Origin: Chloroflexota bacterium
GTDB lineage: Bacteria > Chloroflexota > Anaerolineae > Anaerolineales > VGOW01
Reading direction: 5' to 3'
Length of the DNA stretch: 64,000 nt
Assembly (NCBI GenBank): GCA_016875735.1
Contig: VGOW01000003.1
Coordinates: 46,701 to 110,700 of the forward strand
A model generated the notes under the pieces. The model had not been told where the DNA came from and did no database searches. It worked only from the letters and a program-made list of their open reading frames with translations. Made by a program: the position numbers and the translations under genes. This document shows, piece after piece, positions 24,228 through 34,178 of the stretch (positions within the stretch are counted from its first letter, which is position 1; each line of letters begins with the position of its first letter).

Positions 24228-27200
24228 TCATTCGTCGTCTCCGTCAGTCCGAAACTCTAAGTCGCACGACTTGATGTAGGCCACTTCCTTCTTGCTCAAC
24301 CCATAAGCCATTCCGAGCAAATCATCAATCTGATCGATGATGGGTTTGCTCTTGCGTGGATAAAACTCTTGCAGAGTTATTTCCCCGGTTGGGTAACGGC
24401 TACGCTTGAGAATCGAATGTCTCTTGTAGTCGCGCATCAATGCCTTCACCAGTTTTTGGAGTTTCTCGTAAATGGGTTTGTGGCCAGCACTGTAAGTAAA
24501 CGGAAACGAGGCGATCTCTTCGCGCATCAAGTGAAAGTCATCTGAATACAGACTCCAAAACCAGAAGAAGAGCGACGAATTGAGGATGGCAATAATCACA
24601 TACTTCAACTCGCTGGATCGAGCCGAAAGATCGAACAGAGTTGTAGAACGCCCTGCCTCACCACCTTTGAGATACACAGGCGCAAAGTCGTAAGCCTTCA
24701 GCCAGTAGCGGCCGATGCCATGATAGAAGAAGGGCGCATCGCCGTTGAGACAATCCCCCACGCGGTTCTTCTTTGCTGATAGTTTTTGCAGAATCGCCCG
24801 CCCCATTTCATCGCCTACTTTCGGCCAGCCGAGGTTGCGCGGCAAATCGCTAATCTCGGCATAAGTAAGATTGGCGATCATGCGCAATTGTTCGCCCTCG
24901 TGCCAGCGGTTGAAGCGAGTGGATTTTAGGCGTAGTAGTGGCTCTTCAGAATCCGATTTTCTTCGGGCAAACAGTATCGTCACTCTCTGATCGACGTTCG
25001 GAAAAATCTTGGCCGGGCGTATCCCAAAGTTGGCGGCTGCGATATCGGAGAAATTGTCCTCGACCCATTTGCGAAGTTTGCCCATTCGCTCAGAGCATAC
25101 AAGCGACAGCGGCACAATGACTCCCAGCCTGCCGCCGCGCGCAATTAACTTGCCGCTAATCTCCAGCATGTAGGCATAAAGATTGCCGGATGATCCGCAG
25201 ACAAACTCCCTCTCATAGTAGCCCTTGGGCGATACGTCTACGTAGGGTGGATTGGAGAGGATGGCGTCGAAGCCCGGGTTTGCGCCCCATTGTGAGTTGA
25301 CCAAATCGACGAAGACTTCGGGAAATTCCAGATCCCAATGGAAGAAGCGTTGCTCAGCGTGTAGTCTGCGTGATTGGTAAATAGCTTCACGATACTGCGG
25401 CGATATTCTTGACTCGTCTCCCATGACTGCGCTCAAGGCGTCTTGGCCGTACAACCGTAAAAAGTCCTTGGCATCTTTGATCCCAAATTGATAGCTCAGC
25501 CAGATATCCAATACGCGCTTGTAAGGCAGAATCTCCTTCTCGAACAAAGCGTACCTCTCGGCGCTCTGTTCAACTTCCTCCATTGTCGCGTCAGAAAGCG
25601 TAGCAATGTCGCGCATGAGCGACGTGGCGTTCAACATGCCTGAGAAGGCGCTGCCAAACAGATGCCCCTGCGACAACCCTTCGGCAACTCTTTTGCCATT
25701 GCGCGCCTTGGCAGGTTCAACTTCCAATTCTCTCTGAACGGTTTCCGCTCGCGTGCCAATGAGCGAATTGCCGTGGCGCAGGTGGTGATTCAAAAAAGAC
25801 AACGGCGCTCCGATGGTAAATGAATCCAGCCATAACGCCAGTTTTGCCAACTCAACCGCCATCAGGTTGAGATCAACCCCGTAGATGCATCGTTTGATCA
25901 CCATGCGCTTGAGCAAGTGTTTGTCGTCCAGTTGAGACAGGTCCGGGTCGATCCCCTGAGTGAGCAAGTTGTCGCAAATCTGTCGGCGCATTTGCTCAAT
26001 CAGTTTTATGACGGGGTTGGCGGGATACTCGGAGAGCAACATAGCAAAGCGGTCGGTGAGATAGCCAACCGCTTCAACGAGAAAATGACCCGATCCCATT
26101 GCCGGGTCGCATACCCGAATATCCAACAGGGTGGAGATGGCCTGTTCACTCAGTTCTTTGAGTCTGTGTTGCAGATTTCGGTTCCGCGTGGGATTAGATT
26201 CTCGCTTCAATCGCTTGCGCGTACTTTCGAGTCCCGTTTGAATAGCCCGGAACCGATCTTCGCGGGCAGCTACAACGGGGCCGAGCGTGTTAACGACGAT
26301 ATGCTTGACCACATAGTCGGGGGTGTAGTACGAGCCGGTTGATTTGCGCTGGCCCTTGTCATTCACCAGAACTGCTTTGCCCTGCTCGATGCGGGGTTGA
26401 AATTCGAGCAGTCCTTCATAGATGCTTCCCAAATGACGCACGTCCAAATCTTTGTAATCTATGAAACTGGCCTGCTGAGTTGGGGTGCTGTAACGCCGGG
26501 CGAGCAAGTCGATGGCGTCAGCCAAATAGCGATCGGCTACTTTCAAGTCTTGCAGGGTCACAGCGCCATTGAGCGGCCTGTCCACAAACAACCCGCCATT
26601 GTAAACGGGCACACGCAAGGCAGGATCGCCCTTTGCCACCACCCGGAACAAACTTGCCAGGCTGTCCCAGATCAGCGTGCTGGTTTCGCCGAATGGCAGG
26701 CCGTCCGTTTTCTTTTGCGCGATGTTGCGGCACAGTTGCGCAAGTGACAACTGCCCATAGCCGATCGTGTCTTGCACCGGCAATAAGTTTCTCGACTCGG
26801 CGTAAAACAAGAATAAAAGGCGATACAGCACAACCAACGTCGCCTTATACAACATGGCAAGGGCTTCTTGTGATTCGGACTGGATGCCTTTTTCGTTTTG
26901 CCGCCAGGCTACAAACCCTGTGACGATAAGCGGCGCAACCTGCTCGAAGACCAGAGCCTTCAATTCATCTTGAACCTCGACGGCGTACTCCACGCTTTCG
27001 CTGAACACACGATCTAGAAAACTCTTGCCTGAAGTTGGATCGATCCGATACGACTCTTCGCGAAAGAACAATACGAACAAATCAAGCGCGATTTCGTTAT
27101 CGGCTTCCAGAGCGGCAGATAGATCGATCTCCAAAAACGTCGTGGTACGCGAGCGCACACGTTGAGCATATAACCGCCATGTTTTGCCGTTGGTGAGAAT

Positions 27201-27719
27201 TCCCCACGGTCGATCCGTGTTGACCAGATAGTTGATGATTTGGAAGCTAGGATTGGTATTGCTGAGTGCGTCGCGGGAATCGTCAGGCGACTCTGCATCG
27301 AGCGCACGCCCCCAATACTTTGCGTCACAAATCGCTGATGCCAGTGAATAGAAATCGGGCTTGTCTTTTTGGAGGTAAGCCCGTTTTTTGGTTTCAGCAT
27401 CAGCGAACAGAGCATAATCAGGAGTGTTGCGTTTACCGCTCTTAGCGTATGTCGCTTGGGCGATAAACTCCCAACCGAGCGCATCGAGGATGGGGCGGAT
27501 GAAATCACTTTCTGTCTGCGCCTCATTCCATTTGCTTGCTACAACCTTTGCTTGGGAATAGAGTTTTTTGATTTTGGCGAGGGTCGTCGTCAAATCTGCT
27601 TGCCATTCGGTCAACAGAGGCAGACGTTCCGTGAGATAGTGGGTGGCAAACAGATTCTGGTTGTTGACCGAATCTGGGAGGGCAATTTTTGTGGGCAGTG
27701 CGCTGTTTCTTTTGGCCAT
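24228..27719 (-). CDS. Type IIG (Eco57I-like) restriction-modification protein
   Basis: A 1163-residue single-chain enzyme. The N-terminal part holds a PD-(D/E)xK-like nuclease core (NTPDYALFAD followed by ICDAKYWGRA). The central N6-adenine methyltransferase has motif I DPAMGSGHFLVEAVG, VYGVDLNLMAVELAKLALWL (as YGVDLNLMAVELAKL) and motif IV LSNPPYVDVSP. The C-terminal half is a TaqI-C/target-recognition-like region. Methylation and cleavage would both be guided by this one protein. No S subunit or other defence gene adjoins it. GC content is visibly lower than in neighbouring genes, suggesting transfer. The ATG at 27719 (MAKRNSALPT) is preferred to 27782. Confidence 0.88.
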   Translation of the reverse strand: MAKRNSALPTKIALPDSVNNQNLFATHYLTERLPLLTEWQADLTTTLAKIKKLYSQAKVVASKWNEAQTESDFIRPILDALGWEFIAQATYAKSGKRNTPDYALFADAETKKRAYLQKDKPDFYSLASAICDAKYWGRALDAESPDDSRDALSNTNPSFQIINYLVNTDRPWGILTNGKTWRLYAQRVRSRTTTFLEIDLSAALEADNEIALDLFVLFFREESYRIDPTSGKSFLDRVFSESVEYAVEVQDELKALVFEQVAPLIVTGFVAWRQNEKGIQSESQEALAMLYKATLVVLYRLLFLFYAESRNLLPVQDTIGYGQLSLAQLCRNIAQKKTDGLPFGETSTLIWDSLASLFRVVAKGDPALRVPVYNGGLFVDRPLNGAVTLQDLKVADRYLADAIDLLARRYSTPTQQASFIDYKDLDVRHLGSIYEGLLEFQPRIEQGKAVLVNDKGQRKSTGSYYTPDYVVKHIVVNTLGPVVAAREDRFRAIQTGLESTRKRLKRESNPTRNRNLQHRLKELSEQAISTLLDIRVCDPAMGSGHFLVEAVGYLTDRFAMLLSEYPANPVIKLIEQMRRQICDNLLTQGIDPDLSQLDDKHLLKRMVIKRCIYGVDLNLMAVELAKLALWLDSFTIGAPLSFLNHHLRHGNSLIGTRAETVQRELEVEPAKARNGKRVAEGLSQGHLFGSAFSGMLNATSLMRDIATLSDATMEEVEQSAERYALFEKEILPYKRVLDIWLSYQFGIKDAKDFLRLYGQDALSAVMGDESRISPQYREAIYQSRRLHAEQRFFHWDLEFPEVFVDLVNSQWGANPGFDAILSNPPYVDVSPKGYYEREFVCGSSGNLYAYMLEISGKLIARGGRLGVIVPLSLVCSERMGKLRKWVEDNFSDIAAANFGIRPAKIFPNVDQRVTILFARRKSDSEEPLLRLKSTRFNRWHEGEQLRMIANLTYAEISDLPRNLGWPKVGDEMGRAILQKLSAKKNRVGDCLNGDAPFFYHGIGRYWLKAYDFAPVYLKGGEAGRSTTLFDLSARSSELKYVIIAILNSSLFFWFWSLYSDDFHLMREEIASFPFTYSAGHKPIYEKLQKLVKALMRDYKRHSILKRSRYPTGEITLQEFYPRKSKPIIDQIDDLLGMAYGLSKKEVAYIKSCDLEFRTDGDDE

Positions 27720-27796
27720 GATTGATTGCCTTGCAACGAGAGGCAGAGATCGAATAAAGAGCGGGCAAGCAACAACAATCAACTCTTACGCAACTT

Positions 27797-30043
27797 CTAT
27801 TTCTCTCGCAATCTTACATCCAATCCACTGTAGCGTGTAGCCACTGTCGCGTTCTTCACCGCCATCGCAATCGCTTTGCGCGTGCCCACCAGCACGCATA
27901 GTTTCTTCGCCCGCGTCACAGCAGTGTAAAGCAGGTTGCGCTGGAGCATCATGTAATGTTGGGTGAGCATGGGCAATACCACCGCCGGATACTCCGACCC
28001 CTGACTCTTGTGCACCGACACGGCAAAGGCGTGCGCCAACTCGTCGGCCTCCAGCCAATCGTAGCTCACCTCGCGCCCCTCGAAATTGATCGTCAGCGTT
28101 TGCTCCTCGAAGTCAATGGCCGTCAGCCGCCCGATGTCGCCGTTGAAGGTGTCTTTGTCGTAGTTATTGCGCGTCGCCATCAATTTGTCGCCGGCGCGGA
28201 AAATGCGTCCGCCAATTTTGCGCTCGGCCTTTTTTGCTGATGCCGGGTTGAGCGCCTCTTGCAATCGCGCATTCAAGTTCGCCACGCCCACCGCGCCGCG
28301 ATACATCGGCGAGAGCACCTGCACATCGTCAATCGCCCTCAACCCGAACTTCGACGGGATCCGATTCTGCACAATGTCCACCACCCAATTGGCCGCCTCC
28401 TCCGGGTCTTCGACGACGAACAGAAAAAAATCCGCATGGTAGGGGCGAGTCTCAGACTCGCCTCTGCTATCGGGGACGATCGGATTCTCACCGCGATTGA
28501 TGCGGTGAGCGTTGGTGATGATCAGGCTGCCCTGCGCTTGGCGGAAGATGATCGAGAGGCGGGTGACCGCCGCCGTGTTCGAATCGATCACGTCGCGCAG
28601 AACGTCGCCTGCGCCCACGCTCGGCAATTGATCCACGTCGCCGACGAGCAACAGATGCGTGGCCGGATCGAGCGCCTTCAGCAAATTGTTCATCAGCAGA
28701 AGATCGATCATGCTCGCTTCGTCCACGATGAGCATGTGAACGGGCAGAGGCTTCTCTTCGTTATAGTTGAAACCGATCCCGGGCTGGAAGCCGAGCATTC
28801 GATGAATCGTTTTGGCGGCGCGGCCCGTGGCCTCGCTCAATCGTTTGGCGGCGCGGCCTGTGGGTGAGGCCAGCGCGTATGAATGCTTCGTCGCTTCGAG
28901 CACGCCGATGAGCGTTTTGAGCGCGGTGGTTTTGCCCGTGCCCGGCCCGCCGGTGATCACCGACACTTTGTTTTCCAGCGCGCGCCGGATCGCCATCCGC
29001 TGCTCGACCGAAAGTTCAACCTGGCCGGTCTGCGCGATCAATTCGTTCAAGTCTCTTTGGCGCAGATCGGCGAGGTGGGATGATGGCGACTGCATCATAT
29101 TGCTGAGACGATTCGTCACGCCGATCTCGCCGTAATAAAACGGCGTGAGATACACCGCCTCTTCCTCCCGAACTTTCGATTCGCCCCCCCCTTTGATCTC
29201 GGCGATGCGCAGAGTCTCGCGTTTGATCCGATCTTCGGCGAGCAATCGCTCGATGGCCGAAGCGATGAGATCGGGCGGCACGGCGAGCAGTTCGGAGGCA
29301 GTGTCGGTGAGTCGTTGCACCGGGCTGTAAACGTGCCCTTCGTCGGAAAGTTCGCCGAGCGCGTGGGCCACTCCGGCCTCCACGCGAGAGGGGGCATTGG
29401 GCGGCAAACCGAGCTGGCGGGCGATCTTGTCGGCGGTCTTGAATCCGATCCCGTAAATGTCTCGCGCCAGCCGATACGGATCGCTCTTCACGATCTCCTG
29501 CGCCATGTCGCCGTACTGCTTGTAAATTTTCACGGCGAGGCCGGTGGATACGCCGTGCCCCTGCAGAAAGATCATCACGTTTTTGATGGCCTTCTGCTGC
29601 TGCCACGCCACTTCGATGATGGCCGCCTTTTTCGCGCCGATGCCCAGCACTTCGCGGAGTTTGCGCGGCTGTTCGTCCACGACTGTGAGAGTGTCGGCCC
29701 CGAACTTTTTGACGATTTTGGCCGCCGTTTTGGGGCCGACTCCTTTGATGAGGCCCGAGCCGAGATACCGTTTGATCCCCTCGACGGTGGCGGGCAGAAT
29801 CTGCTCGCACCTTTCGGCTTTGAACTGTTTGCCGTATTGCGGGTGCGACGCCCACGCGCCTTCGAGGCGCAGGCTTTCGCCGGGGTTCACTTCGGGCAAG
29901 TTGCCCACCACGGTGAGCAGGTCGTCCTCGCCCGCCGCGAACGCGGTTCTCGGCCTCCCCGAGGGCCGGAGTCGGAGGACGGTGTATCCGGTCTCTTCAC
30001 TGTAAAAGGTAATGCGTTCGACAATGCCTTCGAGGGAATCCAT
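27797..30043 (-). CDS. recD2: RecD2-like SF1 helicase
   Basis: A 748-residue 5'-3' DNA helicase of the RecD/TraA type without RecBC. The N-terminal OB-like and helix-hairpin-helix region (GSGLIKGVGPKTAAKIVKKF, GFKTADKIARQLG) precedes Walker A VITGGPGTGKTTALKTL, Walker B LIVDEASMIDLLLM and the UvrD_C-like end (FAVSVHKSQGSEYPAVVLP, YTAVTRAKKLC). Bases 28439-28468 are a palindromic insertion encoding about VPDSRGESETRPY in a loop before DFFLFVVED. The ATG at 30043 lies nine bases after TACAAT on the minus strand, suggesting a very short leader. Confidence 0.92.
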   Translation of the reverse strand: MDSLEGIVERITFYSEETGYTVLRLRPSGRPRTAFAAGEDDLLTVVGNLPEVNPGESLRLEGAWASHPQYGKQFKAERCEQILPATVEGIKRYLGSGLIKGVGPKTAAKIVKKFGADTLTVVDEQPRKLREVLGIGAKKAAIIEVAWQQQKAIKNVMIFLQGHGVSTGLAVKIYKQYGDMAQEIVKSDPYRLARDIYGIGFKTADKIARQLGLPPNAPSRVEAGVAHALGELSDEGHVYSPVQRLTDTASELLAVPPDLIASAIERLLAEDRIKRETLRIAEIKGGGESKVREEEAVYLTPFYYGEIGVTNRLSNMMQSPSSHLADLRQRDLNELIAQTGQVELSVEQRMAIRRALENKVSVITGGPGTGKTTALKTLIGVLEATKHSYALASPTGRAAKRLSEATGRAAKTIHRMLGFQPGIGFNYNEEKPLPVHMLIVDEASMIDLLLMNNLLKALDPATHLLLVGDVDQLPSVGAGDVLRDVIDSNTAAVTRLSIIFRQAQGSLIITNAHRINRGENPIVPDSRGESETRPYHADFFLFVVEDPEEAANWVVDIVQNRIPSKFGLRAIDDVQVLSPMYRGAVGVANLNARLQEALNPASAKKAERKIGGRIFRAGDKLMATRNNYDKDTFNGDIGRLTAIDFEEQTLTINFEGREVSYDWLEADELAHAFAVSVHKSQGSEYPAVVLPMLTQHYMMLQRNLLYTAVTRAKKLCVLVGTRKAIAMAVKNATVATRYSGLDVRLREK
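28439..28468. repeat. GTAGGGGC-type palindrome inserted in the recD2-like gene
   Basis: GTAGGGGCGAGTCT-C-AGACTCGCC: nine perfect pairs around one base, with GTAGGGG at one end. It encodes in-frame residues in a loop between conserved helicase motifs. Confidence 0.8.
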
Positions 30044-30120
30044 CGAAGGTAATTGTATAGGATTTAACAAGGTGTGGCCGACAGCTGCTTGCAAATTGTC
30101 GATCACCTTTCGTCAATTCC

Positions 30121-30149
30121 TTGCGATTCCGTAGTTAAGGCTATATAAT
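30121..30149 (+). promoter_or_regulatory. Sigma-70-type promoter of rpsA
   Basis: TTGCGA (30121-30126), a 17-base spacer and TATAAT (30144-30149). A GGAG site follows at 30172-30175 before the ATG at 30186. Confidence 0.85.
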
Positions 30150-30185
30150 CGCGGCATCCTCTAAACGGCACGGAGAAACAACTTA

Positions 30186-31382
30186 ATGGAACAACAAGAC
30201 AATACCATCGGGCAGGGGGCTGAGTCGGAACACCCGATGACTAGCCTCCTCGACGCTGATCTCGGCATGAGCCAGATTTCGCGGGGAGACATTCTCGAAG
30301 GCAAGATCACCAGCATCACTCACTCTGAGATTCTTGTGGACGTGGGGTCGAAGAGCGAGGGGGTGATCACCGGCCGGGAACTCGAGTCGCTGGACAACAA
30401 AGCCAAGAGCGAATTGCAGGTGGGGCAGGATGTGCTGGTGTATGTTGTCAACCCGGAAGACGAGAACGGCAACATGCTGCTCTCGCTCACCCGAGCCCAA
30501 CAGGAGCGCGATTGGCGCGACGCCGAACAACTTCTCGAATCGCAGGAAGTGTTCAAGGGGCAGGTGGCCGGGTTCAACAAAGGCGGCTTGATCGTTAAGT
30601 TGGGGCGGGTGCGCGGGTTTGTCCCGGCCTCGCAAATGAGCGCCCAGCGCCGCCGCCGCGCCGAAGGCGAAACCCCCGATCAGAAATGGGGCAAAATGGC
30701 GAACGAGCCGATCATGGTCAAAGTGGTCGAGGTGGATCGCGCTCGCAACCGGCTGATCTTCTCCGAACGCGCCGCCGCCAAAGAGACTCGCGAAGCCGAA
30801 CGCGAGCGCTTGCTTTCCGAATTGAAGGAAGGCGATGTGGCCGAGGGCCGGGTGATCTCCCTCGCGCCGTTCGGCGCGTTTGTGGATGTGGGCGGGGCCG
30901 ACGGCCTCGTTCACCTCTCCGAACTGACGTGGAAGCGCATCGAACACCCCAACGAGATTCTCAAAGTGGGGCAGATCGTGAAAGTGCAAGTGCTCAGCGT
31001 GGACAAAGATCGCAAACGCATCGCGCTTTCGATGAAGCGGCTCGAAGATGATCCGTGGTCGCGCATTCTTCAACAATACAAGGTGGGGCAATTGGTGGAG
31101 GGCACGATCACTAAACTCACTAAGTTCGGCGCCTTCGCTCGCATCAAAGGCAACGAAGAAATCGAAGGGCTGATCCACGTCTCCGAACTTTCCGACTCGC
31201 GCATCGGCCACCCCAAGGACGCCGTGCAGGAAGGGCAGACGTACACCCTACGTGTGGTGAAGATCGAGCCGGACAAACGGCGCATCGGTTTGAGTCTGAA
31301 GGAAGTGGGGTCGGCGCGTTACGCCGACAGCGATTTGGCCGATGCCATTTTGCCCGGAGAAGACTCGCCGGGCGACGAGTGA
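30186..31382 (+). CDS. rpsA: Ribosomal protein S1
   Basis: A 398-residue RNA-binding protein that helps mRNA bind the 30S subunit. Four S1 domains are visible: GDILEGKITSITHSEILVDVG, VFKGQVAGFNKGGLIVKLG, GDVAEGRVISLAPFGAFVDVG (with GLVHLSEL) and GQLVEGTITKLTKFGAFARI (with EGLIHVSEL). The four-domain form is shorter than the six-domain E. coli protein and usual in many other bacteria. It is transcribed from its own promoter, ends at a strong terminator and is divergent from recD2. Confidence 0.95.
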   Translation: MEQQDNTIGQGAESEHPMTSLLDADLGMSQISRGDILEGKITSITHSEILVDVGSKSEGVITGRELESLDNKAKSELQVGQDVLVYVVNPEDENGNMLLSLTRAQQERDWRDAEQLLESQEVFKGQVAGFNKGGLIVKLGRVRGFVPASQMSAQRRRRAEGETPDQKWGKMANEPIMVKVVEVDRARNRLIFSERAAAKETREAERERLLSELKEGDVAEGRVISLAPFGAFVDVGGADGLVHLSELTWKRIEHPNEILKVGQIVKVQVLSVDKDRKRIALSMKRLEDDPWSRILQQYKVGQLVEGTITKLTKFGAFARIKGNEEIEGLIHVSELSDSRIGHPKDAVQEGQTYTLRVVKIEPDKRRIGLSLKEVGSARYADSDLADAILPGEDSPGDE

Positions 31383-31401
31383 ATAATACGATGATTACCC
31401 T

Positions 31402-31431
31402 CGCGCGCGGGCAAACCCCGCGCGCGATTGT
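31402..31431 (+). terminator. Rho-independent terminator of rpsA
   Basis: CGCGCGCGGG (31402-31411) pairs with CCCGCGCGCG (31417-31426), followed by ATTGTTTG. Confidence 0.85.
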
Positions 31432-31564
31432 TTGTGCAGGTTTGTTAGAGTTCTGTAAAATCTATCTTATCCATCCTTTTGGCTAGTCAGAGTCGGGATG
31501 ATTGGGGGTAAAATAATGGCATCCGACTGAAGAGTTCTGCACAGCGGTAGTGGAGGATTAATCC

Positions 31565-34099
31565 GTGAGCGATAAATTACAGCGCTTCACTCAGCGAGCG
31601 CGCAAAGTATTGAGTCTGGCTCAAGAAGAAGCCGAGCGCATGAAGCACAACTATATTGGCACAGAGCATTTGCTTTTGGGTTTGCTGCGCGAAGAAGGCG
31701 GAGTGGCCGGGCGTGTATTGCGCGAACTCGGACTCGAGCAGCGGCGCGTGCAAGAAATGGTCGATCGGTTGAGCGGCCCGGCGCGGCGCGCTAAGCCGGG
31801 CAAAGTTGAACTAGCGCCCAGCACCAAACGCGCATTGGAATTGGCGATCGATGAAGCGCGGCGAATGGGACAGCATTACATCAGCACCGAGCATCTGCTG
31901 TTGGGATTGGTGCGCCACAACGAGGGCATGGCCGTCGATGTGCTGAACAAACTCGGCGTCTCCCCCGAACAGATTCGACGCCAAACCCGCCGCATCCTGC
32001 AAGAAGATCCTCAACAACCTTCGCAGTCTGCCCCCTCAACGCAGAAACAACCCGCTGGCGCTCCCGCCGAAAAGAAGAAAGAATCCAAGAGCAAAACCCC
32101 GTTAGTGGATCAACTTGCCACCGACCTCACCGCGCTGGCCGAAGACAGCAAACTCGATCCGGTCATTGGCCGCCAAAACGAGATCGAGCGCGTCATTCAG
32201 ATTTTGGCTCGCCGCAACAAAAACAACCCGGCGCTCATTGGCGAACCGGGCGTGGGCAAAACCGCCATCGTCGAGGGCCTCGCCCAGCGCATCATCGTCG
32301 GCGACGTGCCCGAACCCCTGTTGGGCAAGCGCGTCCTTCAGCTCGACGTTGGGTCATTGGTGGCGGGCACTATGTATCGCGGCCAATTCGAAGAGCGCCT
32401 CAAACGCGTCATCGAAGAAATCAAACAATCGGCCTCCATCCTCTTCATCGACGAAGTGCATATGCTCGTCGGCGCCGGGTCAGCCGGGTCGTCGGTGGAC
32501 GCCGCCAACATCCTCAAGCCCGCCCTCTCGCGCGGCCAAATTCAAGTGATCGGCGCGACGACGCTCAACGAATACCGCAAACACATCGAGAGCGACGCCG
32601 CGCTCGAACGGCGCTTCCAGCCGGTGAACGTCGATGAGCCGAGCATCGAAGAAACGATCAGCATCCTGCACGGGATCCTGCCCCGATACGAAGAGCACCA
32701 CAAACTGACCATCACCGACGAGGCCGTGGACGCCGCCGCTCATCTTTCGGCGCGATACGTGCCCGACCGTTTTCTCCCCGACAAAGCCATCGACTTGATC
32801 GATGAGGCCTCATCGCGGGTGCGCATGTACAAAAGCCCCGAAGCCAAAATGTTCAAGCAGACGATGGGCGATCTGAAATTGGTGCGCGAAGAGCGCGCGC
32901 TGGCAGTGGAAGAGGCTCGATACGACGACGCCCGCGAGCTGCTCACCCGCGAGCAGGAACTCGAAGAGAAGATGAATCAACTGCGCGCCGGGTGGAACCG
33001 CGCCGTCACGCCAAGCGTCACCGCCGCCGACATCGCCGAAGTGGTGGGCATGTGGACGGGCATTCCGGTAACGCAGATCGCGCAAGAAGAATCGGAGCGG
33101 CTGCTGCAAATGGAAGAGGCCCTGCACAAGCGCATCATCGGGCAAAGCGAAGCAGTGGTCGCCATCGCCCGCGCTGTGCGTCGCGCCCGCGCCGGCCTCA
33201 AAGACCCGCGCCGCCCCATCGCCTCGTTCATCTTTCTCGGCCCCACCGGCGTGGGCAAAACTGAACTCACCAAAGCGTTGGCCGATTTCATGTTCGGCAG
33301 TGAAGATGCCCTCGTTCAACTCGACATGTCCGAGTTTATGGAACGGCATACTGTGTCGCGGCTGGTGGGCGCGCCGCCCGGTTACGTGGGCTATGACGAC
33401 GCCGGGCAGTTGACCGAATCCCTGCGCCGCCGCCCGTACTCGATTGTAGTGTTCGACGAGATCGAGAAGGCCCACCCCGAAGCGCACAACATGCTGTTGC
33501 AGATCATGGAAGAGGGCCAACTCTCGGACGCGCGCGGCAAGAAAGTCAGTTTCAAGAACGCTATCATCATCATGACCTCGAACATCGGGGCCGATATGAT
33601 CAAGCGCCAAGCGGCGTTGGGTTTTGCCGTGAAGCGCGACGAAGCGTCCACCGAGAAGCAAGAATACGACACGATGCAGAAGAAGTTAACCGATGAGCTC
33701 AAGCGAGCCTTCCGGCCAGAGTTCCTCAACCGTGTGGACGGCGTGATCGTCTTCCGCTCGTTGAGCAAAGCGGAGATCGTGCAGATCGTCGATCTCGAAC
33801 TTGATAAAGTCCAACAGCGGCTCGACGATCATGAGATCAAGATGGTGGTGACCGATGAAGCCAAAGGCTATTTGGCCGACACCGGCTACAACCCCGATTA
33901 CGGCGCGCGGCCACTGCGCCGATTGATCCAAAGCAAAGTTGAAGACAATGTTTCGGAGACTCTGCTGCGGAGCAAACTGGGGCCGGGCGGCATCGTATTT
34001 GTGGAAGTCGCCGATGGTGACATTGTGGTGCGCGCCGAGCAGCCAGCCGACGGCGGCAAAGCCGAGCCGGAAGTGGAGGATGCCCTGCCGACTTTGTAA
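31565..34099 (+). CDS. clpC: ClpC ATPase, Clp protease regulatory subunit
   Basis: This 844-residue AAA+ unfoldase feeds substrates to ClpP. It has two N-terminal Clp repeats (about residues 5-70 and 80-145) and D1 with [12 protein letters not shown] and [14 protein letters not shown]-type middle segment ([19 protein letters not shown]) marks ClpC rather than ClpA. D2 has [14 protein letters not shown] and [13 protein letters not shown]. The LGF tripeptide in AALGFAVKR is a likely ClpP-docking loop. The start is GTG at 31565 with GGAGG upstream. The ctsR and mcsAB genes that adjoin clpC in Firmicutes are absent here. Confidence 0.95.
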   Translation: MSDKLQRFTQRARKVLSLAQEEAERMKHNYIGTEHLLLGLLREEGGVAGRVLRELGLEQRRVQEMVDRLSGPARRAKPGKVELAPSTKRALELAIDEARRMGQHYISTEHLLLGLVRHNEGMAVDVLNKLGVSPEQIRRQTRRILQEDPQQPSQSAPSTQKQPAGAPAEKKKESKSKTPLVDQLATDLTALAEDSKLDPVIGRQNEIERVIQILARRNKNNPALIGEPGVGKTAIVEGLAQRIIVGDVPEPLLGKRVLQLDVGSLVAGTMYRGQFEERLKRVIEEIKQSASILFIDEVHMLVGAGSAGSSVDAANILKPALSRGQIQVIGATTLNEYRKHIESDAALERRFQPVNVDEPSIEETISILHGILPRYEEHHKLTITDEAVDAAAHLSARYVPDRFLPDKAIDLIDEASSRVRMYKSPEAKMFKQTMGDLKLVREERALAVEEARYDDARELLTREQELEEKMNQLRAGWNRAVTPSVTAADIAEVVGMWTGIPVTQIAQEESERLLQMEEALHKRIIGQSEAVVAIARAVRRARAGLKDPRRPIASFIFLGPTGVGKTELTKALADFMFGSEDALVQLDMSEFMERHTVSRLVGAPPGYVGYDDAGQLTESLRRRPYSIVVFDEIEKAHPEAHNMLLQIMEEGQLSDARGKKVSFKNAIIIMTSNIGADMIKRQAALGFAVKRDEASTEKQEYDTMQKKLTDELKRAFRPEFLNRVDGVIVFRSLSKAEIVQIVDLELDKVQQRLDDHEIKMVVTDEAKGYLADTGYNPDYGARPLRRLIQSKVEDNVSETLLRSKLGPGGIVFVEVADGDIVVRAEQPADGGKAEPEVEDALPTL

Positions 34100-34127
34100 G
34101 CGGTGGCGGCTTCCCTTTTGTTGCGCC

Positions 34128-34162
34128 GTAGAGACGTTGCACTGCAACGTCTCTACTTTTTT
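34128..34162. repeat. Perfect palindrome (14-bp arms) and likely clpC terminator
   Basis: GTAGAGACGTTGCA, one base, then its exact complement ending GTCTCTAC, followed by TTTTTT. It works as a terminator and is related in form to the GTAGGGGC elements (GTAG...CTAC ends). Confidence 0.85.
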
Positions 34163-34166
34163 GCCT

Positions 34167-34172
34167 TATAAT
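34167..34172 (+). promoter_or_regulatory. -10 hexamer TATAAT, ATG seven bases later (possible leaderless radA)
   Basis: A consensus TATAAT ends six bases before the radA ATG. No -35 is clear, and there is no ribosome-binding site. Confidence 0.5.
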
Positions 34173-34178
34173 CACGCC

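Noticed and set aside
28795..28870. Tandem duplication in the recD2-like gene (TTTGGCGGCGCGGCC twice)
   Set aside because: It encodes TGRAAKRLSEATGRAAKTIH, the normal conserved motif of RecD2 helicases, so the similarity is ancestral.
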